Below are positions 44,971-56,107 of a DNA stretch of 64,000 nt, one piece after another (within the stretch, counting starts at the first letter, position 1; each line of letters starts with the position of its first letter). This DNA comes from Alitta virens (lineage: Eukaryota; Annelida; Polychaeta; Phyllodocida; Nereididae), in the NCBI GenBank assembly GCA_932294295.1, contig OW028579.1, forward strand, positions 10,662,370-10,726,369, read 5' to 3'. A program made the position numbers and the translations under genes. A model generated the notes under the pieces. The model did not search any database. It worked only from the letters and a program-made list of their open reading frames with translations, and had not been told where the DNA came from.

Positions 44971-46959
44971 ATGTCAACAAAATTAGCAGAAATGGACAAA
45001 TTCATGGCATCACCAACAGTTGAGGTTTTGAGGGGATTTAAAAAGCCTGAATTGTTAGAACTTGCTACTAGATTAAATTTAGAAGATGTGAAACCTGCTT
45101 TGAGAAAGCCTGTTATTCTTAGAAAGATAGCAGAGAATTATTATGAAGAAGATGTATTCACTGATGAAGACTTAGAGCTGATTCCGGATCCTTCTAAAGG
45201 AAAATCCATGTCAGAAATGGAGTTCAAAATTAAAGTGATGGAATTAGAAATGCAAAGGCAGGATAAGGAAATGCAAAGGCAGGAAAGAGAAAGACAATTT
45301 GAGTTAGAGAAATTAGAAAAAGAGAAAGAATTAATAAGAGAAAGAGAACAAGCTGAGATAGAAAACCTTAGGATAGGGAAATCCCCAGATACTACCCCCT
45401 TTGAGGCTAAATTTGTGGCAATTAGGGAAGTTAGGTTGGTTCCTCCGTTTGATGAGGTTGAAGCGGATAAGTATTTCCAGCATTTTGAAAAGGTTGCAGA
45501 GAGTTTAAAGTGGCCTGAACAGTACTGGCCATTAATGCTGCAGAGTGTGATTAAGGGTAGAGCCCAGCAAGCCTATTCAGCATTGTCTGTGGAGCATGCT
45601 CATCTTACAGCTTATGAGTTGGTTCCGGAGGCCTACAGGCAGAAATTTAGAAATCTGAAGAAAGGTGATAGCCAGACCTATGTAGAATTTGCTCATGAAA
45701 AGGAAGTTTATTTTGAACGTTGGTGCACATCTAGAGCAGTCCAGGCTGATTTCAAGAAATTGAAGGCATTGGTCTTAAATGAGGAGTTTAAAAGGTGTGT
45801 CAAGGATGATATTAAGTCTTATCTAGATGAGAAGGATGCACCGTCATTACAACAAGCTGCTAAGCTAGCAGATGAGTACGCACTCACTCACAAGTCCAAG
45901 TTTGCTTCAAATGATAGGGCACATTTTTATAAAAAGAATAGTGGTAGACAAAACTTTGTTCAGGGAACTGATGCCAAAGGCAAAAGTAATGATGGCAAGG
46001 GTAAGGATGGAAAAAGCCATTCTAAAGACAGGACTACAGGTCCAACCTGCAATTTTTGTAAAAGACCTGGTCATGTGATGTCTGAGTGTTTCTCCCTGAA
46101 AAGGAGGAAGGAAAAAGAAACCTTGCCTAATGCTCTGGTGAAATCATACATGAGGACACCTCATACAGAAATCGGTCTCGTCGGGCCATCTTGTCCCATT
46201 GAGGCCAAAAAGGCTGGCAAGTCTGATGGATTGAGGGAAGAGTTCCTTCCTTTTGTGTCAGAGGGATTTGTTTCTCTAAGTGAGAATTCTGCTCCTGTGG
46301 CCATTAGAATTCTTCGTGATACTGGGGCATCTCAATCACTTGTGTTAGAGGGTGCTTTGCCATTCTGTGATGAGACTGCCACTGGTGATTTTGTTCTTGT
46401 TCAGGGTATTGAAGGGAGAATTGTATTCGTACCTCTGCACTTTGTAAATTTGAAGTCAGACTTAGTATCAGGACAAGTTAAGGTGGGACTAAGATCCAGT
46501 CTCCCTGTAAAAGGTGTTTCCTTGTTGCTAGGCAATGACCTAGCTGGGGGAAAAATAGATCCCTCTGTTCAATTGACTATTAAGCCGAGCCCTGAGGAAA
46601 TTAATGTTGACCCAGATGTCTTTCCTTCATGTGCAGTGACTCGAGCTATGGCCAAAAAGGCTAAAGCAGAGGAGGAACATGACAGTGTTTCACGTCATGA
46701 TTCAATGAGTGGCTCTATTAAGAGTTCTTGTTTTGATGATTTGTCAGACACATTTCTAAACGCAGTGTTTGGTCAGGACCTAGGTAGTTCTCAGAACTCT
46801 GTTACCCTAGAGTCAGGAAAAAGTTCACAAGTGTTTGATGATGTCTCCTTATCTAGAAATCAGCTTGTAAAGTGCAGCCCCTGGCAACCACTTATTATAT
46901 GTCAGTTAGAATTATATGACAGGTGCATTATTGTACACTCCTCGTTACACTTGCCCTAG
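44971..46959 (+). CDS. Gag-protease ORF of the Gmr1-like element
   Basis: The open frame begins 74 bases after the primer site. Residues about 20-60 resemble a SAP-like helical motif (FKKPELLELATRLNL). Next comes a Glu/Gln/Arg coiled coil. Residues about 219-308 (starting PEAYRQKFRNLKKG, with QTYVEFA and a closing AAKLADEYA) match the SCAN/CA C-terminal pattern. A CCHC knuckle (CNFCKRPGHVMSEC) is at about 360-373, and the protease site (ILRDTGASQSLVL) near 450. It is known that the vertebrate SCAN domain derives from the capsid of Gmr1-like elements, which supports the assignment. After Lys codon 46870-46872 the reading enters inserted DNA; the last 29 codons are not native. Confidence 0.9.
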   Translation: MSTKLAEMDKFMASPTVEVLRGFKKPELLELATRLNLEDVKPALRKPVILRKIAENYYEEDVFTDEDLELIPDPSKGKSMSEMEFKIKVMELEMQRQDKEMQRQERERQFELEKLEKEKELIREREQAEIENLRIGKSPDTTPFEAKFVAIREVRLVPPFDEVEADKYFQHFEKVAESLKWPEQYWPLMLQSVIKGRAQQAYSALSVEHAHLTAYELVPEAYRQKFRNLKKGDSQTYVEFAHEKEVYFERWCTSRAVQADFKKLKALVLNEEFKRCVKDDIKSYLDEKDAPSLQQAAKLADEYALTHKSKFASNDRAHFYKKNSGRQNFVQGTDAKGKSNDGKGKDGKSHSKDRTTGPTCNFCKRPGHVMSECFSLKRRKEKETLPNALVKSYMRTPHTEIGLVGPSCPIEAKKAGKSDGLREEFLPFVSEGFVSLSENSAPVAIRILRDTGASQSLVLEGALPFCDETATGDFVLVQGIEGRIVFVPLHFVNLKSDLVSGQVKVGLRSSLPVKGVSLLLGNDLAGGKIDPSVQLTIKPSPEEINVDPDVFPSCAVTRAMAKKAKAEEEHDSVSRHDSMSGSIKSSCFDDLSDTFLNAVFGQDLGSSQNSVTLESGKSSQVFDDVSLSRNQLVKCSPWQPLIICQLELYDRCIIVHSSLHLP

Positions 46960-48230
46960 GCAAAGGATGTACATGCATGTCAGTTAGAATTGTATGTCAG
47001 GTGCAGTGATTGTACACTCCTCGTTACACTTGCCTTAAGCAAAGGATGTACACACAGGTCAGGCACAATTATTAGGTACACTCCTCATTACACTTGCCCT
47101 AGGCAAAGGATGTACATACGTGTCAGTAGAATTATGTTAGGTACATTGATTGTGTGCACTCTGCATTACACTTGCCTTGAGCGTTTTTGTTGCTCTAGCA
47201 ATTGCTTAATATATTGTTTGCTCTTCATTACACCTGCCCTATGCAGGCCTCTGCTCATGTGTGACCTAAATGCAGTTGTTATGTGTTCCCATCATTTCCA
47301 TGTGCTAGTCACTGCTCTGCTCACATGTGTCATTTATTTTCTCATTACTCATGTTTAGCCTTATACTTAATTAGCCTGCTGCAAGGAACATTGATTATAT
47401 TATTAGTATTGATTACATTATCAATTGATTGACTGTATTATTAATTAATTGATTGAGTCACTAGTTGATAATATTGATCACATTATCAATTGATTGACTG
47501 TATCATTAATTGATTGATTAAGTCATTAATTGATTGATTGCTTATGTCCAATTGTCAATTGATAGATTGTATTATTCATTTTGTTCTTAATATTGATTTA
47601 TTGTCAGTATTATGTGAGTGCATTGCCCTATTAAGATGCCTCACTGTTGAGTCCCAAGTTGTGGGAGGAGCTTACTAACTTTCCCTCCAAAACTGCTGAC
47701 CAAGCCAAAGTTGACACTCAGCACAATAGCCCATTGTGACTTGAGCTATAAATAGCCTCAGCACAATGCAGAGCACTGCAGGGGGTCCACTTTTGCTCCA
47801 TTGTCTTAGCTGCCCTAATCCCTGGCAGAATTGGGAGAAAGATGCTGGTAGCAACCCTGTTTGGGGGAGGTATCACCCCATGGAATGTGGAGTTTGCTGT
47901 GTTGTGATTGGTTGATAATTCCCTCTCAGCCCTGCTGGGGGGAAACTGCATGAATTGTATCTTTAATACATATACCCTGTGCACAATAAAAATATCAGTT
48001 TCATCTTGGCAGCTGAGGAGGCAAAACTACTCTTGTGTTATTACTTTTATACTTTGGACTCTGCATATATTGTGCTTACTGCACTTTGGACTCTACCCAC
48101 TTTGGAACTGGAAGAACTTGACTTGTTTCATGCTGAGATGAGACTCAGTTGAAAGTCTACATTGGACAGTCACTTTGACTTTTGAACTGCAATGCCATTA
48201 AACTGGAGTCTTTAATGGATGGACTTTTAC
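46873..48230. mobile_element. insertion (possible solo LTR) between protease and integrase
   Basis: The codon phase of gag ends cleanly at 46872, and native integrase coding (AAG CTG ATC) resumes at 48231. The 1358 bp between has no coding role. It begins TG and contains a tandem repeat at its left end, AT-rich ttgattga DNA (47360-47600), a TATA box (gctataaatagcc near 47747) and AATAAA near 47985, about 235 bp apart. This is an LTR-like U3-R-U5 order. A target duplication is not clear. Confidence 0.5.
46885..47240. repeat. four imperfect tandem repeats of about 85 bp
   Basis: The unit contains gtcagttagaatt, gtacactcctcgttacactt and gcaaaggatgtac. It recurs at about 46900, 46980, 47057 and 47125. 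The position at the left end of the putative LTR suggests U3 enhancer-type repeats. Confidence 0.75.
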
Positions 48231-50978
48231 AAGCTGATCAAGGAACAGGTCAGTGATCCAGAGTTGTCTGGGTTGAGAGACAAAGCTCTCCCAGATGTGG
48301 AAATCGCCAAGGTGCCAGTTGGTTATTACTTGAAAGATGGGGTGTTGATGAGAAAATGGCGACCCCCTGATATTCCTGCCAATGAAGATTGGGCAGTTAT
48401 TAACCAGGTAGTAGTTCCTAAAGTCTATAGGAATGAGATTTTGTCTATGGCACATGGCTTACCATTAGGAGGTCATCTTGGTGTTAACAAAATTCTCAAG
48501 CAGTTCTTTTGGCCTGGTTTGCGAAAGGAGGTTTCAAGCTTTTGTAGAACTTGTCATACTTGTCAGGTGGTTGGTAAACATAAGTTAGATCCTCCTGCGG
48601 CTCCTTTACAGCCAATTCCAGCTTTTGGTGAACCTTTCTCTAAGGTCATTGTGGATTGTTTTGGTCCTCTTCCAAAGACAAGGTTAGGTAAGCAGTACAT
48701 GCTGACTATCATGTGTGCTGCTACTAGGTTTCCTGAAGCAGTTCCTCTGAGGAACATCAAAGCTGCTACAGTCTCGAAGGCTTTGATTAAGTTTTTCACT
48801 TTGTTTGGTTTGCCTAAGGAGGTTCAGTCAGATCAGGGTAGCAACTTTATGTCAGGACGGTTTCAGCAGGTTATCTATGAGCTTAGTGTTAAGCAGATCC
48901 GGTCAAGTACATACCATCCTGAAAGTCAAGGTGCATTAGAAAGGTTCCATTCTACTCTTAAGACCATGATAAGGACATTTTGTCTTGAAAACGAGAGAGA
49001 TTGGGATGAGGGTGTTCATTTGTTGTTGTTTGCTGCTAGAGAGTCAGTTCAGGAGTCTACTGGATTCAGTCCGTTTGAATTAGTTTTTGGACACCAGGTG
49101 CCGGGGCCTTTGTCACTGTTGAGTGACCAGTGGTCTAATCGGGACTCCCACATCAGTTTGTTGGATTATGTATTTAAGTTTAAGGATAGACTTCATAAGA
49201 CCTGTACACTAGCTAAAGAAAATCTCGAGTCAAGTCAAAGGAAGATGAAAACTTGGTATGACCGCAAGGCCAGGGCCAGAATATTTAAGCCAGGTGATAA
49301 AGTGCTTGTGTTGTTTCCACTGCGGTCAAATCCACTGCAGGCGAGATTTCATGGTCCATACGAGATTTATTCAAAGGTCAATGACCTCAATTATGTGGTA
49401 AAAACTCCGGACAGGAGAAAGCGTAGGCAATTATGCCACATCAACATGTTAAAACCTTATCATGACAGATCAGTCAATGTAGTAGCAGTTGTTGAGAGTC
49501 CAGCTGTTAACAAGGAATCTGTGGTTGAAGATGCGTTTCAAGATGGTGAACCTACCATAAAACCGGAAATTATTCCTTGTAAATTGTCAAATTCTGAGAT
49601 TTTACATAATATTGATGTGAAAGTGTCTCATTTAGAATCTTGTCAACAATTGCAAATGAAGGAGTTGATATTCAAATATAAAGATTTGTTTCCTGATGTT
49701 CCAAAGAAAACCTCAGTAGCTGTACATGATGTTGATGTTGGTGATGCCAAACCGATCAAACAGCATCCTTATCGCATGAATCCAGAGAAGGGTAAACTTG
49801 CTGAAGATGAAATTGCTTATATGTTAGAGCATAAAATTATTCAGCCATCCAACTACAACTGGAGTTCACCCTATGTTTTAGTGCCAAAGCCTAATGGCAG
49901 CATTAGGTTCTGTACAGATTATAGAAAGATTAATGCTGTTAGTAAAACAGATGCTTTTCCAATCCCTAGAGTGGATGATTGTATTGATAAAGTGGGACGA
50001 GCAAAGTTTCTCACAAAGATTGACTTGTTAAAAGGTTACTGGTGTGTCCCACTAACTGATAGGGGCAGAGAAATATCTGCCTTCGTTACACCATCTGGCC
50101 TGTACGAATATAACGTCTTTCCCTTTGGGATGAAAAATGCTCCAGCCACATATCAGAGAATGATCCATTCAGTGACTAAGAACTTGCCAAATACCAATGC
50201 TTATATTGATGACTTGGTCACAGGAAGTGATTCATGGGATGCTCATCTTGAGGCTGTGGAACGATTGTTTCAACGGTTATCTGAGGCCAACTTAACAGTT
50301 AACCTCGCAAAGAGTGAGTTTGGCCAAGCAAAGGTGACATACTTGGGTTATGTCATTGGCCAAGGAAAAGTTGCCCCAGTAGATGCCAAGGTACAGACCA
50401 TATTGTCTTTTCCTGTTCCCACAGGCAAGAAAGCCTTGAGGCGCTTTTTGGGAATGGTTGGATACTACTGTAAATTCTGCAAGAACTTTGCAGATGTGAC
50501 TTTGCCTCTTACTAATCTTCTGAAGAAGAATGAGAAGTTTGTATGGGATGAGCCCTGTCAAAAAGCATTTGACAGATTAAAGACCATGTTATGTCACTTC
50601 CCTGTGCTCAGGTCACCCGATTTTGGCCGTCATTTTTCCATAGCTGTAGATGCTAGTGACGATGCGGCTGGTGCTGTGCTGTTACAACAAAATTATGGAG
50701 ATGATGTTGAGCATCCTATCGCATACTTTTCTAAAAAGTTCAATCAACATCAAAGGAATTATTCAACCATTGAAAAGGAGCTTTTGGCTTTAATTTTGGC
50801 CCTTCAACATTTTGAAGTTTACATTTGTACAGGTCAGAAACCCCTCATTGTATATACTGATCACAACCCATTGGTGTTCTTGTGCAAGATGAAGAATAAG
50901 AACAGACGATTGTTAAACTGGAGTTTAATTTTGCAAGATATTGATATTGAAATTAAACATATTATTGAATGGAACTAA
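48219..50978 (+). CDS. integrase-RT-RNase H polyprotein part of the Gmr1-like element
   Basis: One 919-codon frame. The integrase zinc site (HG...HLG...CRTCHTC) is at about 78-113. The catalytic core has D in IVDCFGPL (about 146), D in QSDQGSNF (about 204) and E in GALERFHS (about 240); the GPY motif (FHGPYEIY) is near 377. RT follows: FCTDYRKINA, TKIDLLKGYW, FPFGMKNAPATYQR and the catalytic AYIDDLV near 662. RNase H has D in IAVDASDDAAGA, E in STIEKELLAL and D in VYTDHNPL. The reading stops in IEIKHIIEWN, where the truncated 3' LTR begins, so the last conserved RNase H segment is missing. The native codons start at 48231; the annotated ATG lies in inserted DNA. Confidence 0.92.
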   Translation: MDFYKLIKEQVSDPELSGLRDKALPDVEIAKVPVGYYLKDGVLMRKWRPPDIPANEDWAVINQVVVPKVYRNEILSMAHGLPLGGHLGVNKILKQFFWPGLRKEVSSFCRTCHTCQVVGKHKLDPPAAPLQPIPAFGEPFSKVIVDCFGPLPKTRLGKQYMLTIMCAATRFPEAVPLRNIKAATVSKALIKFFTLFGLPKEVQSDQGSNFMSGRFQQVIYELSVKQIRSSTYHPESQGALERFHSTLKTMIRTFCLENERDWDEGVHLLLFAARESVQESTGFSPFELVFGHQVPGPLSLLSDQWSNRDSHISLLDYVFKFKDRLHKTCTLAKENLESSQRKMKTWYDRKARARIFKPGDKVLVLFPLRSNPLQARFHGPYEIYSKVNDLNYVVKTPDRRKRRQLCHINMLKPYHDRSVNVVAVVESPAVNKESVVEDAFQDGEPTIKPEIIPCKLSNSEILHNIDVKVSHLESCQQLQMKELIFKYKDLFPDVPKKTSVAVHDVDVGDAKPIKQHPYRMNPEKGKLAEDEIAYMLEHKIIQPSNYNWSSPYVLVPKPNGSIRFCTDYRKINAVSKTDAFPIPRVDDCIDKVGRAKFLTKIDLLKGYWCVPLTDRGREISAFVTPSGLYEYNVFPFGMKNAPATYQRMIHSVTKNLPNTNAYIDDLVTGSDSWDAHLEAVERLFQRLSEANLTVNLAKSEFGQAKVTYLGYVIGQGKVAPVDAKVQTILSFPVPTGKKALRRFLGMVGYYCKFCKNFADVTLPLTNLLKKNEKFVWDEPCQKAFDRLKTMLCHFPVLRSPDFGRHFSIAVDASDDAAGAVLLQQNYGDDVEHPIAYFSKKFNQHQRNYSTIEKELLALILALQHFEVYICTGQKPLIVYTDHNPLVFLCKMKNKNRRLLNWSLILQDIDIEIKHIIEWN

Positions 50979-51546
50979 GTGGAAGCAGTTCTGGAAGATT
51001 CTGCAACACCCTAGAACACTCTACACTTTTCTGAACTTCTCTAGACTTTTCTAGACTTTTCTAGAAATATGCAGATTAGTGGCCAAGTATAAAAGGGGGT
51101 GAGTGACAGGCAAGAGGAGGGAGATTTCATCAGAAGCCCTGGAGAACTTACGTCACCACAAGAGCCTATTGCTATACATTAGTGTGGAGTTTGTGCCATC
51201 GTATTGCCTTGTTGGAATTCATTATCATAAGAGTAGAGCGTCCGTGAAACTGTGAGTGAAGAGACATTATTAGTACATTAGTCCAAGTACGAGAAGACAT
51301 CAACGTAACATCAGGACTATCGTGAGACTTTCTCAACTGTGGAACGACAGCAGGACCACACCAGGAGGGACACCACACATAACTGTGCAAAAATAAGGAC
51401 GATTTTGACATTGATAGACTGTGAGTGCAGAATATTGAATTATTTGTACATATTACTTCCTGTTGAGTGTATTATTGTTTAGTAACCATTAAAGTGTTTA
51501 ATTGTAAAATTTTGGGTTTGTCGTTCATTTCTGCTGAGTCGTAACA
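50966..51546 (+). repeat. 3' LTR, 5'-truncated
   Basis: It corresponds to 44297-44875 of the 5' LTR with only a few differences (for example ggaactaag for ggaacttag). The first 134 bp of the LTR are absent and there is no polypurine tract before it. The junction lies at ttgaatggaact, which is also present in the 5' LTR, suggesting a deletion. Confidence 0.85.
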
Positions 51547-54500
51547 GCTGCTAGTTGTTCCCAGTATTTCCAAAAGGGAACACGCATACTTGAAAATACT
51601 CCCTTCAACACAACAGACGAAAGGAATGATAAACTGTATTCGGTGAGAAGGATCAATGAGACCAGAGTGGTGAAATATGGAGTGGAAGAATTTACTTTTA
51701 AAGCTAAATTTAATTCTGAGATTGAGCATGACAAGATTGCGATTGTGAAAGACGAATTGCACAATATGTTTGACGAAATTCTTCAGCAGGCCACACAAGA
51801 TCACGAGCAGGGACAGAAATTAGGAATGACAATTAATCATAGGAGTCTAGACAAGCCTATTGTGATACACCTACAGCCTAGAGAGAACATAACTGCAGAT
51901 GTAATAATGTCAAGGTAAGGATGATTTCTCCATAACTTGATCTGCAAACAATTAAACATAGCCATATATACATTCTTAAGAGCAATAAGTCTTTAGTAAA
52001 TTTTAATAATTTTCTTAGTTGCTTTAATTACAGGGTTGAGGCTGTACTAAATTCCAAACAAGACATTGACTCTGACCAGACATTTGAAATCAAGGTGGAG
52101 ACTTTGAAGAAAGAGGACAGAGGCGGTGGGAGATGCTACATTACTAATACTTCAGCAGACTCTAGTCAGTGTTCTATCCTAAAGAAAAGAAGCATGATTT
52201 TCATACCTATCATAGAAAACGAAAATCTCTGTGCAGTAAGAGCAATAGTCACATGCATGGCAAAGCTACAAAACATGCCTCAAAAGGTTTTTGCAAGATT
52301 CATAAGCAGAGACACACCAAATAGCAGGGATAGAACAGGAACACAGAAGTCAGCAGCCATTGAGCTTCAGAATCAAGTGGGATTGCAGCTTGACTCACCA
52401 GTCAGTCTCAGGGACCTCTACCTGTTTGAACAACAACTCAATGTACAGATTATTGTTGTGTCAGGAGACCTTTGCAATGAAATCTGTTATTCAGGGATTG
52501 TTGAACGTCCTACCAACATTTTCCTTTATTTCAAAGATCAGCATTTTCATAATTAACATCAATGCTCTGGTCCCAAACAGAACCCTTTGTCTGTAATGCA
52601 AGACTTGGCATCTTTCAAAATCGAGGCATTCATGTCCTTTCATCTGTAGAGTGTGTCAGACTAAAGGGTGTAAAATATCATCAACGACTGTGACATGCCC
52701 AGACTGCAATGCGATATGCAACAGTGCCAATTGTTTTTCAGCAGACATTATTTTTAAAAAAGGTCCGAGAAAAGGCAAGGTTAATGCCCCTTCACCATGC
52801 ACATCATATTACAATTGTCTGGACTGCAAAGCAACCATTGATAGAGGGGCCAGGGACATAACTAAGCACGTTTGCGGGGAATACAAATTTTCACAATGCA
52901 AGCTGTATGTCACAGGACAGCACCTGTGTTTTTACAGGATAAAACAACCCAGGACCACTTCAGGCAAATTTCTATATTACGGTTTTGAGATTTCCCAAGA
53001 CACAGTGATCAGCTGTGGGGAGGGGTACAGCAACCTAGCTAGGCAGGGTTGCAAGGACTGCACACCTAACCACCTATGTCCTTCCTGTAGAAGGTGCATG
53101 AATTGCAACCGTCCCCATTGTGGACAGCAAAGACACTGCCCCAATTACCTGGTCTGCCAAACGGCGTGCACCACCTGCCAAGACGATGAATGGGGACCCG
53201 AAGTTAAATGCGGTCACTGCGGGCATCGCTGCACAAGCTGTTCACAGAAAGATAAAAATGGGAATTTTATCAACCCTTTATGCCAGCGTGGAGATTGTGG
53301 GAAAAGACAGTTTGTGTTTAAAGGTCCTGACACTGTACAGCATTTCTGCCAATGGCTGCTCACCCCTGTGCACAAGAATTTCACATGCATAGCCCATAAT
53401 GCCAAGGCATTTGACGCTCACTTCATTCTGAATTATTGCATCAACAACAGCATAAAGCCTAATGTGATATATTTAGGATCAAAAATCATGAAAATGCATA
53501 TCTCTGCAGGGCTCAACATAACGTTCATTGACAGTTTGAACTTTTTACCGATCAAACTGAAACAATAAACCAAAAGTCTTGGGTTAAAAGCAGAACTGGT
53601 CAAGGGAGAATTCCCTTATCTTTTTAACACAGCAGAAAATTTCTACTACTGTGAGAAAATACCTCAACATGATTGCTTTTCTCCAGACCTCATGTCCACC
53701 CGAGATCGTGAAGAGTTTTTTAAATGGTATGAAAGAAAATCTAGAGATTTTTGACTTTCAGAAGGAAATCTTGACATACACCCAATATGATGCGACTATT
53801 CTGAGAGAAGCATGCACGAAATTCAGGAAGCTGATCACCGAATGTACAACAATTCCGGGAGTGAAATCACCACCTATTGACGTGTTTGCTCACGCCACAC
53901 TAGCCAGCAGTTCCATGCAGATAATAAGGCAGCTGACCATGCATGAAGTACACAACCTAGTCATGCTTGACGGTGAACAGATGAAAGGCATTCTTAAAGC
54001 AAGGGTGTGGTATAATCAAGAGACTCTCGAGGAGATACTGCCAGACACCATAGCGTTGACCCAGTTTATCAAATCCCAGATCCCTTAGCCCCCCGCCCAC
54101 GGGTATATTCGCAGGTCTAATCATAGCCTAAAGTCAATAATGTGGTTGGAGTGGTCAGTAAAAAGCTAGGGAGAAGACTCCAACACGCAGGAAACGGTGG
54201 CGAATACAAAATACCGGGTACAGCCTTTTTAGCAGACGGTTATGACATTAAAACATTTTTTTATACGAATACCTCGGGTGCCGCTGGCATGGACACGGGT
54301 GCATAGGAAGAAGATCTCTGTGTGACCCGCATACTAGGTTCACCATGGAACAACTCCTTGCCTTGACAGAGTTAAAAGAACGTAAACTGAAGGAATTAGG
54401 GTATACAGTGGTGACCATTTGGGAATGCGAGTGGGACAGGCAGTGTTGAAAATTTTGATGTCCCCCTGCCATTGCAGCCAAGAGACGGGTTATATGGAGG

Positions 54501-55794
54501 GAGAACCTCACCCATTTCGCTTCATCAAGGCTGCAAGGATGGCAAGAGAATCAGATATCTTGATTATTTGAGCTTATACCCGTTCTGCAACTATTTCATG
54601 GCTTACCCCAGACTTACTTTGGATTAGTCATGGCAAAAGTTCTCCCCCCCCCCCCCCCCCACAGACCACTACATTCCTGTTCTCCCTTACAGGGCCAATG
54701 GAAAATTGAAATTCCCCCTATGTAGAAAGTGCTGTGAGACCGAGGAAGCATCCCAATGCAGGTGCAGTGCCAAGGACAGAGCATTAGTAGGCACTTGGCC
54801 AATTGAAGAAATAAAAGTGGCTTTGGCAAGAGGTTACAGAATGTTACAGGTTTATGAAGTGTACCATTATCCTGAAACAACATGTTTTGATAAGGAAACA
54901 TGCTCAGGAGGACTTTTCAAAGAATATGTAAAGATGTTCCTGAAAATTAAACAAGAGACCTCTGGCTACCCAGACCATGTTAGGACCCAGGAAGAAAAAC
55001 AGGAATATATCTGTTTTTATCACAAAAATCAAGGCATCAAGCTTGATGCGGAAAAGATAGAGAAAAATCAAGGTTTACGTTTTGTTGCTAAACTGTATCT
55101 CAATTCCTGCTGGGGAAAATTCTGCAAGAAAGCTGACAAAGTAAAAACCGTTTTTGTGAAAACTCAATTGGAACTTGCACAATTACAGAACCCCACAAAA
55201 GAAATCATGGATTTTCACATCATAAATGACGATGTCATTGCGATTGAGGTGAAATGTAAAGAGACATTTGAAGAAGAGAATCTTTTCACATGTGAGATTC
55301 TAGGAGCCCTCACAACCTCATACACCCGTCTACACCTGTACAAAACGATGGAGCTTTTTGGAGAAAAGAACCTGTATCACGACACAGACTCGGTGATTTT
55401 TTTGGAGGACAGTGACACCCCAGTTTTGCCAACAGGGACCCTGCTTGGTGATCTTATGGATGAGTTACCAGAAAATGTGCACATCAAAACATACGCCTCG
55501 TTAGGCCCAAAATTGTACGCTTATAGGTTGAGTGATGATTCATGCATAATCAGACTAAAAGGCATCAGTCTTCATTTTAAAAGTTCTCAAACTCTAGATT
55601 TTGAACCGGTAAGAAAAATAGTTTTTGACGAGCTTGACCAGATAATAACACCTGTGACAAATGAGATTGTCAGAACTAAATTTGACGGTGTGGTGTATAA
55701 CAGACCACTTTCAAAAACATACAAGAAAGTGTTCACAAAGAGACAGGTTGTTCCAGGCACCTTTCACACAGTCCCTTTTGGTTTCAGGACATAG
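51547..55794 (+). pseudogene. protein-primed-type family B DNA polymerase of the Polinton
   Basis: Exon-like 51547-51914 and 52034-52556 are joined by a GT/AG intron in frame and give the N-terminal region. The segment 52600-53568 has many Cys pairs and the exonuclease I motif (CIAHNAKAFDAHFIL). The segment 53651-54088 has the exonuclease III pattern (YTQYDATILREAC). A degraded stretch to 54700 retains YLDYLSLYP (polymerase motif A). The segment 54706-55794 has KLYLNSCWGKF (motif B) and LYHDTDSVIF (motif C, DTDS intact). It would copy the element DNA from a protein primer. Breaks: frame changes near 52557-52595, 53568, 53757 and 54090-54700, and an 18-19 base C-run near 54642. The Gmr1 element sits in its N-terminal coding part. 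Confidence 0.85.
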
Positions 55795-56107
55795 CTTTAT
55801 ACAATAAAACAAGGCCTCACTGCTTGCTTATAACACCAAAAATTTTTTCATGAGCTATTGTTTTATATTTGAAATAAAATACCGATAATAAAAAATGGAA
55901 TCTCAAATGTCTTTTTATATACCCATTGCATTTGTTAATCCCTGAAGAGCAGCATTAGGAAGCATGTTTTTTTATATGCAGCCAAGGCTTCTCACTCTCC
56001 CAATGCTTTCGAGGCGTGTAAATATATATATATATTCAGGGGGGATAAAAAAAAAAAAGACCAGCAGGTGTAATTCAGTGTAAGTCATCACAGAGACGGG
56101 GTAAAAC
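55795..56107. other. spacer after polymerase, AATAAA signals
   Basis: AATAAA-type signals lie at about 55802 and 55873, right after the polymerase stop, and fit its polyadenylation. No gene is seen. Confidence 0.5.

Larger units (their letters stand above)
44159..51550 (+). mobile_element. Gmr1-like Ty3/gypsy LTR retrotransposon with GCTG target-site duplication
   Basis: The 5' LTR starts TGTGAC at 44163 and ends GTAACA at 44875. The 3' LTR ends GTAACA at 51546. GCTG at 44159-44162 and again at 51547-51550 forms a 4-bp target-site duplication. The coding order is gag, protease, integrase, RT, RNase H. Integrase upstream of RT is the hallmark of the Gmr1-like clade and unlike ordinary Ty3/gypsy. 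The copy lacks the end of RNase H, the polypurine tract and the first 134 bp of the 3' LTR. It also carries an insertion between protease and integrase. Confidence 0.9.
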
